DNA from: Selenomonadaceae bacterium
GTDB lineage: Bacteria; Bacillota; Negativicutes; Selenomonadales; Selenomonadaceae
Reading direction: 5' to 3'
Assembly (NCBI GenBank): GCA_016280345.1
Contig: JAEEGN010000108.1
Coordinates: 1-32,195 of the forward strand
Length of the DNA: 32,195 nt
In this document: positions 27,569 through 32,195 of the stretch, piece by piece
How positions within the stretch are numbered: position 1 is the stretch's first letter
Layout of the letters: the number at the start of each line of letters is the position of its first letter
The notes under the pieces: generated by a model
Told to the model about the DNA's origin: nothing
What the model saw: the letters and a program-made list of their open reading frames with translations, nothing else
Databases searched by the model: none
Translations under genes and position numbers: made by a program

Positions 27569-29623
27569 ATGATGCGTCCGGATAGAATTTCTGATCGGTT
27601 GTTGCGCAGGATTGAAAGGAAGTTTTTGCAGGTGAATCAGACCGACTACAAGCAGAAATGCAGTTTGGGAATGTTTCTGGTTGCCCTCGGTATCGTTTAC
27701 GGGGATATCGGCACGTCCCCGATGTACGTCATGAAGTCGATCATCGAAGGGAACGGCGGAATCGCTTTCGTGGATGAGGCGTTCATCGTCGGTTCACTGT
27801 CGCTGGTCATTTGGACGATTACGCTGCTGACGACGGTGAAGCACGTGATGATCGCGCTGCGCGCGGATAATCACGGGGAAGGCGGGATATTCGCGCTTTA
27901 CAGCCTGGTCCGCCATTGCGGGAAATGGCTGATTGTTCCCACGATGATCGGCGGTTGTACCATGTTGGCCGATGGCGTCCTGACTCCGGCGGTGACCGTC
28001 ACAACCGCCGTGGAAGGCTTGCGCAGCATCGACGCCGTGCACGCTTTCCTCGGCAGCGGGCAGGTCGTCGTCGTCCTGATCACGTTGGCGATCATCAGCC
28101 TCCTGTTCATGATCCAAAGCAGCGGGACCGGTTCGATTGGCAGGCTGTTCGGGCCGGTCATGGTGGCGTGGTTCCTGTTCCTGGGCGTTACGGGATTATG
28201 GTTGACGCTGGAAGACCTCTCGATCCTGCGGGCCTTGAATCCGGTATATGCCCTGCACATCCTGTTCAGCCCCGACAACCGGGAGGGGTTGATGATCCTG
28301 GGCAGCGTTTTCCTGTGCACCACCGGCGCGGAAGCCCTTTACACGGATATGGGGCACGTCGGCCGGGCCAACATCTTCGTCAGTTGGCCTTTCGTCAAAG
28401 TCTGCCTGATTCTGAATTATATGGGGCAAAGCGTCTGGATCATTCACCATCAGAGCGACCCTGTCATACAGGTTATTTCGGGTGTCAATCCCTTTTATAT
28501 GATGCTCCCGGCGTCGTTGCGGCCGGCGGCGATCCTGCTGAGCGCGCTGGCGGCGATCATCGCCAGCCAGGCCTTGATCAGCGGAAGCTATACCCTGGTG
28601 CATGAGGCTGCCAGTCTCGATCTCATGCCGCATCTGAACGTGCGGTATCCTTCCGACACGAAAGGGCAGATCTATATTCCCCTGGTGAACCATCTCCTGT
28701 GGTTCTTCTGTGTGGTCGTGATCCTTTACTTCCGCAGCGGGTCCCGGATGGAGAACGCCTACGGTCTGGCTATCACAATCAGCATGCTGATGATGACGAT
28801 TCTGTTCTGCGTGTATATCGGAGTGCTTCACAGGCACCGGCTGGCGGCGGCGCTGTTCGCGGCGGTTTTCTTCGCGATTGAAGGCGTATTCTTCGTCTCG
28901 AGCCTCGGGAAATTCGTGGTCGGCGGCTATGTGGCGATCATCATTTCCCTGGCGATCCTCTTTGTCATGATTGCCTGGTATCGCGGAACACAGATCGAGC
29001 AGGTGCAGAAAATCTCCCTGAAGATGCGGGATCATCTGGCGGACATCAAAAACCTGATGAACGACGATGCGATTCCTCTTTGCAGCAATAATATGGTGTA
29101 TCTGGTGAAAGGAGAGGAGTCGGAAAAAATCGACCGGGACATCCTGTATTCGATCCTGGACAAGGATCCGAAGCGGGCCGATGCCTATTGGTTCATCAGC
29201 GTCAACGTGACTGACGACCCGAATCAAAAGCAGTACAGAGTGGAAACATTCGGAACGGATTACATTTTCCGCGTGCATCTGTATCTCGGTTACAAGGTGA
29301 AACCCAGCGTCAATATCTATCTCCGACAGGTCGTGCACGATCTGCTGGCCACGGGTGAATTGCCGAAGCAGAACCGGCGGCACTCGATCTATGGGCCTTC
29401 GGAGGTGGGGTCCTTCAAATTCTGCATGATCCGGAAGATGATGCCCCAGGAAGGCGAGATCCATCTGGCGGATAACCTGCTGATCCATGCGAAGTACTTC
29501 ATCCGCCGCATCGGCGGCAGTCCGATTCAGTGGCTGGGCCTGGAAACTTCCAACGTGATCGTCGAATACGTGCCTTTGTTCCTGCCGCGGAGTCAGAAGG
29601 AGGACCATCTGGAACGGATCTGA
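27569..29623 (+). CDS. kup: KUP-family potassium uptake protein
   Basis: ALGIVYGDIGTSPMYVMKSI, multiple TM helices, RADNHGEGGIFALYSL, expected length. Confidence 0.93.
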   Translation: MMRPDRISDRLLRRIERKFLQVNQTDYKQKCSLGMFLVALGIVYGDIGTSPMYVMKSIIEGNGGIAFVDEAFIVGSLSLVIWTITLLTTVKHVMIALRADNHGEGGIFALYSLVRHCGKWLIVPTMIGGCTMLADGVLTPAVTVTTAVEGLRSIDAVHAFLGSGQVVVVLITLAIISLLFMIQSSGTGSIGRLFGPVMVAWFLFLGVTGLWLTLEDLSILRALNPVYALHILFSPDNREGLMILGSVFLCTTGAEALYTDMGHVGRANIFVSWPFVKVCLILNYMGQSVWIIHHQSDPVIQVISGVNPFYMMLPASLRPAAILLSALAAIIASQALISGSYTLVHEAASLDLMPHLNVRYPSDTKGQIYIPLVNHLLWFFCVVVILYFRSGSRMENAYGLAITISMLMMTILFCVYIGVLHRHRLAAALFAAVFFAIEGVFFVSSLGKFVVGGYVAIIISLAILFVMIAWYRGTQIEQVQKISLKMRDHLADIKNLMNDDAIPLCSNNMVYLVKGEESEKIDRDILYSILDKDPKRADAYWFISVNVTDDPNQKQYRVETFGTDYIFRVHLYLGYKVKPSVNIYLRQVVHDLLATGELPKQNRRHSIYGPSEVGSFKFCMIRKMMPQEGEIHLADNLLIHAKYFIRRIGGSPIQWLGLETSNVIVEYVPLFLPRSQKEDHLERI

Positions 29624-29685
29624 CCCCGGCCGCTCGTAAGAGCGCAAAGAAACGCCGGCCAGGATGCCGATGTTTAAGGGAACGT

Positions 29686-29712
29686 CATATTCTATAATAA
29701 ATAAAGAATATG
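29686..29712. repeat. Inverted repeat (possible operator)
   Basis: CATATTCT-N11-AGAATATG, flanked by two copies of TGTTTAAGG. Confidence 0.4.
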
Positions 29713-29750
29713 TTTAAGGCAAAAATGAAATAAAAAAATTTGCCAACACC

Positions 29751-29787
29751 GTCCTTTTTTTCGTTTCTGAATCGTATAATAAAATAG
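29751..29787 (+). promoter_or_regulatory. Conserved promoter-like element, copy C
   Basis: GTCCTTTTTTTCGTTTCTGAATCGTATAATAAAATAG upstream of P3. Confidence 0.65.
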
Positions 29788-29913
29788 AGGGGGAAAAATG
29801 GCATAGGGGGCGACCATCACAGCAAAAAAAAGAGGCGTTGAGCCCGGGCAGGGGCAAAACGTGAAGACAGGACCAGCGTATCAGGTATCAAGATCGGAAA
29901 GGAGAAGAGAGTC

Positions 29914-30258
29914 ATGACAATTTCGAATACGGAGAGAATGAAGAAGAAGTTTGCGGGCAAAATGCTCGCGGTGGAAGAGATGGAAGAGATCGTCGGAGGG
30001 GCGATGTCGGGCATGAACCAGGACGCGGCGCTCTTCAAGCAGATGGGATACGACAATATCCCCGTCATCGGCGGTACGGAACAATGGAAAAAGGTTTGGG
30101 CTTCCTTCGGCGTCGATGCGGCAAAGACGCAGGACGGAGGGAGTGCCTATTCCGTCAACGGCAAGCCCATCACCCAGGGAGAGGCTTGGAAGATGGTGAA
30201 AGAGGCGAAATCCGGTATGAATATCCAGGGATTCACTATCCCCGTCGGCAGGCGGTGA
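29914..30258 (+). CDS. GG-leader precursor protein with cargo domain (P3)
   Basis: MTISNTERMKKKFAGKMLAVEEMEEIVGG|AMSGMNQDAALF...VWASFGVDAAK...AYSVNGKPITQGEAWKMVKEAKSGMNIQGFTIPVGRR; SD AAAGGAGA. Confidence 0.75.
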   Translation: MTISNTERMKKKFAGKMLAVEEMEEIVGGAMSGMNQDAALFKQMGYDNIPVIGGTEQWKKVWASFGVDAAKTQDGGSAYSVNGKPITQGEAWKMVKEAKSGMNIQGFTIPVGRR

Positions 30259-30355
30259 GGCTGGCGGCGGGCGCCGCTCTCGGAACGGACGGCTCGGCGG
30301 CAAGATGGCCGTCGGGAATTGGCTGCGAAAGAGCGCCGAAGGATTCCGAACAGAA

Positions 30356-30382
30356 AAAGCGCCCGCGATTTGCGGGCGCTTT
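30356..30382. terminator. Bidirectional terminator between convergent genes
   Basis: AAAGCGCCCGCgatttGCGGGCGCTTT. Confidence 0.75.
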
Positions 30383-30409
30383 CCTGGGTGGTGCATGCTT
30401 CTAGTTGAT

Positions 30410-30865
30410 TCATCTCTTGGCGAATACGGATTCTTTGGCCACGTCGTCCGCGTCGTTGGACCACGTCAGGCGACCTCCGTTCAGAAAGAACGTGCCGGAG
30501 CCGTTCTCGTAAAGAATTTCTTCCGTATAGTTGCCGTCGCGGTCGTACTGCCGCTCGGTGCAGACGCAATCCTCGTAGGCGAAGGCATCGGAACCGGCCG
30601 GTTCCGCCGTCATCCGCCAGTATGTCTTCCTGGCGGCGCCGTTGGGCCAGGTCACGGTGACCTCATAGGCTCCGTCGCGCGGAACGACCGTGATGATGGC
30701 GCGCTTCGCGACCGTCTCACTCCAGCGTCCGGCGAAGGCGTCCTCTTCCACCGTGTCCGGGGAAGCGGCCGCATATGCCGGTATGGCGTCCGGCGCAGCG
30801 GCGGTTCCTAACAAAAGGAGGAAAGAGGAAAAAAGCGCGGCGGCGGCAATTTTTCCATAGTTCAT
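30410..30865 (-). CDS. Small secreted protein of unknown function (GxW/beta-rich)
   Basis: Signal peptide MNYGKIAAAALFSSFLLLLGTAAAPDAIPAYA; mature FAGRWSETVAKRAIITVVPRDGAYEVTVTWPNG... Confidence 0.65.
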   Translation of the reverse strand: MNYGKIAAAALFSSFLLLLGTAAAPDAIPAYAAASPDTVEEDAFAGRWSETVAKRAIITVVPRDGAYEVTVTWPNGAARKTYWRMTAEPAGSDAFAYEDCVCTERQYDRDGNYTEEILYENGSGTFFLNGGRLTWSNDADDVAKESVFAKR

Positions 30866-30938
30866 ATCCGTTTCCTTCCAAATATGCATTCATCCGGCAT
30901 TCCGCAAACGTCGCGGCATCGTTCCGTCCTGGTCCGTT

Positions 30939-31097
30939 TTACTTGATTTCGTCTTTGATCTTGAGGAACTCCTCGGCGTCTTCCTTGGAGAGATCGAAGC
31001 CGCCCTCCTTCGCCTTCGCGATCAGCTCTTCCGCCGTCGTGCAGGATTTTGCCAGCGCCAGCTGCTCCGGGGTGAGTTCCTTGCCTTTGTACATCAT
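30939..31097 (-). CDS. Coreless Nif11-leader-like small protein 2 (52 aa)
   Basis: MMYKGKELTPEQLALAKSCTTAEELIAKAKEGGFDLSKEDAEEFLKIKDEIK; SD AAGGAGG; TTGTCA-17-TAAAAT promoter further upstream (about 31360-31390). Confidence 0.7.
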   Translation of the reverse strand: MMYKGKELTPEQLALAKSCTTAEELIAKAKEGGFDLSKEDAEEFLKIKDEIK

Positions 31098-31575
31098 GGT
31101 GAAAAACCTCCTTAAAAAAATAGATAGAAAATGTGCTGCCCTGCCCTCCCCGAGGGGAGGACAGGATGTGCAGGACAACTTTCCTGTCCCCTGGTTCCTG
31201 TACGGGACCGTCTGAAAACCGTCGAATTTTCAGAGATTCCCAAAAACGCAATTCCTTCCGGGATGGGCGCGCGGAAAGCGCGGGCACGGAAGCGCCCGGC
31301 GCCGGATGTCATCAGGCGGATTGCCTTCCCTGCTTTCAAGGTTTCATCCTTTCTTTTTCATTTTACTACGCTTGCCGTCCGTTGACAAGGGGAGGATTTC
31401 AAGGAACACGTATTTCTTCTCCGAACCCTGTGCCCCGGCGGCGTCTGTCGGTGGAAACGAAGGAAAGACAAGCGATAGGGGGATTATCGTGAATACGCGT
31501 CCGGTTTAATGATGAAAATACATGTTCGGTTTAATAAAATTCTTTTTTCGTTTTTCCATTTTTTTTCCGCAGAGC

Positions 31576-31612
31576 GTCCATTTTTGATCTCGTGAATCGT
31601 ATAATATAATAA
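31576..31612 (+). promoter_or_regulatory. Conserved promoter-like element, copy D
   Basis: GTCCATTTTTGATCTCGTGAATCGTATAATATAATAA. Confidence 0.65.
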
Positions 31613-31646
31613 AAGCAAAAATATGAAGCTTGAAGGGGGTGGAGCT

Positions 31647-31931
31647 GTGGATCCAGAAGTGAAGAAAGACGCAGAGGCGATGGACAGGGAACTGGAAGCG
31701 CGCATTCATCGCGCTGACTTCTCCGGCGAAAATGGCGGCCTGTTGGAGCGCCTGTGGGCCAAGATCCAATCGCGAATCTACACCGAGAACAGCTCGGAAG
31801 AAATACTCGAGGATATCGATCTTTCCGCGGAAGAACTGTCCATGCTTTCGGCGGCGAAAGGCAATCCCTTCGCGGGGTTCGCCGCTTTCCCGAAGGACGG
31901 GAAGAAACCGGGGGGAAACGGAGGGACATGA
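31647..31931 (+). CDS. Small protein of unknown function, possible atypical precursor
   Basis: Likely GTG start after GGGGTGGAG (ORF track start 31623): VDPEVKKDAEAMDRELEARIHRADFSGENGGLLERLWAKIQSRIYTENSSEEILEDIDLSAEELSMLSAAKGNPFAGFAAFPKDGKKPGGNGGT. Confidence 0.5.
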   Translation: MDPEVKKDAEAMDRELEARIHRADFSGENGGLLERLWAKIQSRIYTENSSEEILEDIDLSAEELSMLSAAKGNPFAGFAAFPKDGKKPGGNGGT

Positions 31932-31934
31932 ATC

Positions 31935-32195
31935 ATGAAGAACAAAGAAGAAGACAGGACGACGACGGAGGTCGCCAAAAAGCCGGGACGGGGCCATTTC
32001 CTCTGTGAGAAGGCGCCGTGGCTGGTCCTGACGGTCGGCACCTTTTTGCTCTCGGTTATTTTCCCGCTGGTCGGGATTCTGTCGGCGGCGGCCTTGCGGA
32101 ATGTCCTGCCTTTTGACAAGGATACCGGGGAAGCGCTGCTCTGCATGGCTTCGAGCTTCCTGCTGCTTTGGATGATCAAGCGGTGGTTTTCTCCC
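31935..32195 (+). CDS. Membrane protein, N-terminal part (cut by window edge)
   Basis: MKNKEEDRTTTEVAKKPGRGHFLCEKAPWLVLTVGTFLLSVIFPLVGILSAAALRNVLPFDKDTGEALLCMASSFLLLWMIKRWFSP..., two hydrophobic segments, no stop before the edge. Possibly CPBP-like, not demonstrable here. Confidence 0.5.
   Translation, partial: MKNKEEDRTTTEVAKKPGRGHFLCEKAPWLVLTVGTFLLSVIFPLVGILSAAALRNVLPFDKDTGEALLCMASSFLLLWMIKRWFSP

Noticed and set aside
28196-29647. 483-aa minus-strand ORF over kup
   Set aside because: Antisense of KUP; His/Gln/Arg-rich, no motif.

Overview
GC-rich window, probably from a diderm Firmicute (Negativicutes-like, inferred from TolC proteins next to Firmicutes-type genes, a c-di-AMP riboswitch and parS). 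Left flank (1-6.3 kb) is housekeeping: partial restriction-endonuclease-like ORF, secA, a 4'-phosphopantetheinyl transferase, folB, a stand-alone folP-N-terminal-like domain, and an NlpC/P60 hydrolase behind a ydaO/yuaA riboswitch. Two perfect parS palindromes follow at 6.4 kb. From 7.9 to 25.8 kb lies a colinear double NHLM-type secretion island. It has two complete cassettes (periplasmic adaptor, NHLM secretion protein, C39-peptidase ABC exporter, NHLM ABC transporter) separated by an ECF-like sigma factor and followed by two tandem TolC genes. Around it are small precursor-like genes: (i) a family with KM..KF..E...VAGG-type leaders fused to an unusually long conserved C-terminal domain (W..[VF]G[VI].A...Y...G[KR].[IV]T[RQ].E), including one member split by an in-frame TAG exactly after the GG motif, plus decayed cargo fragments; (ii) one Nif11-like leader with a short 3-Cys core; (iii) two near-identical 52-aa Nif11-like 'leaders' with no GG motif and no core. 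Four copies of a T-tract/TGAATCGTATAAT promoter-like element precede the GG-leader genes and a right-edge operon. No recognisable RiPP modification enzyme is in the window. The right part also carries kup, a small secreted protein gene and a membrane protein cut by the window edge.
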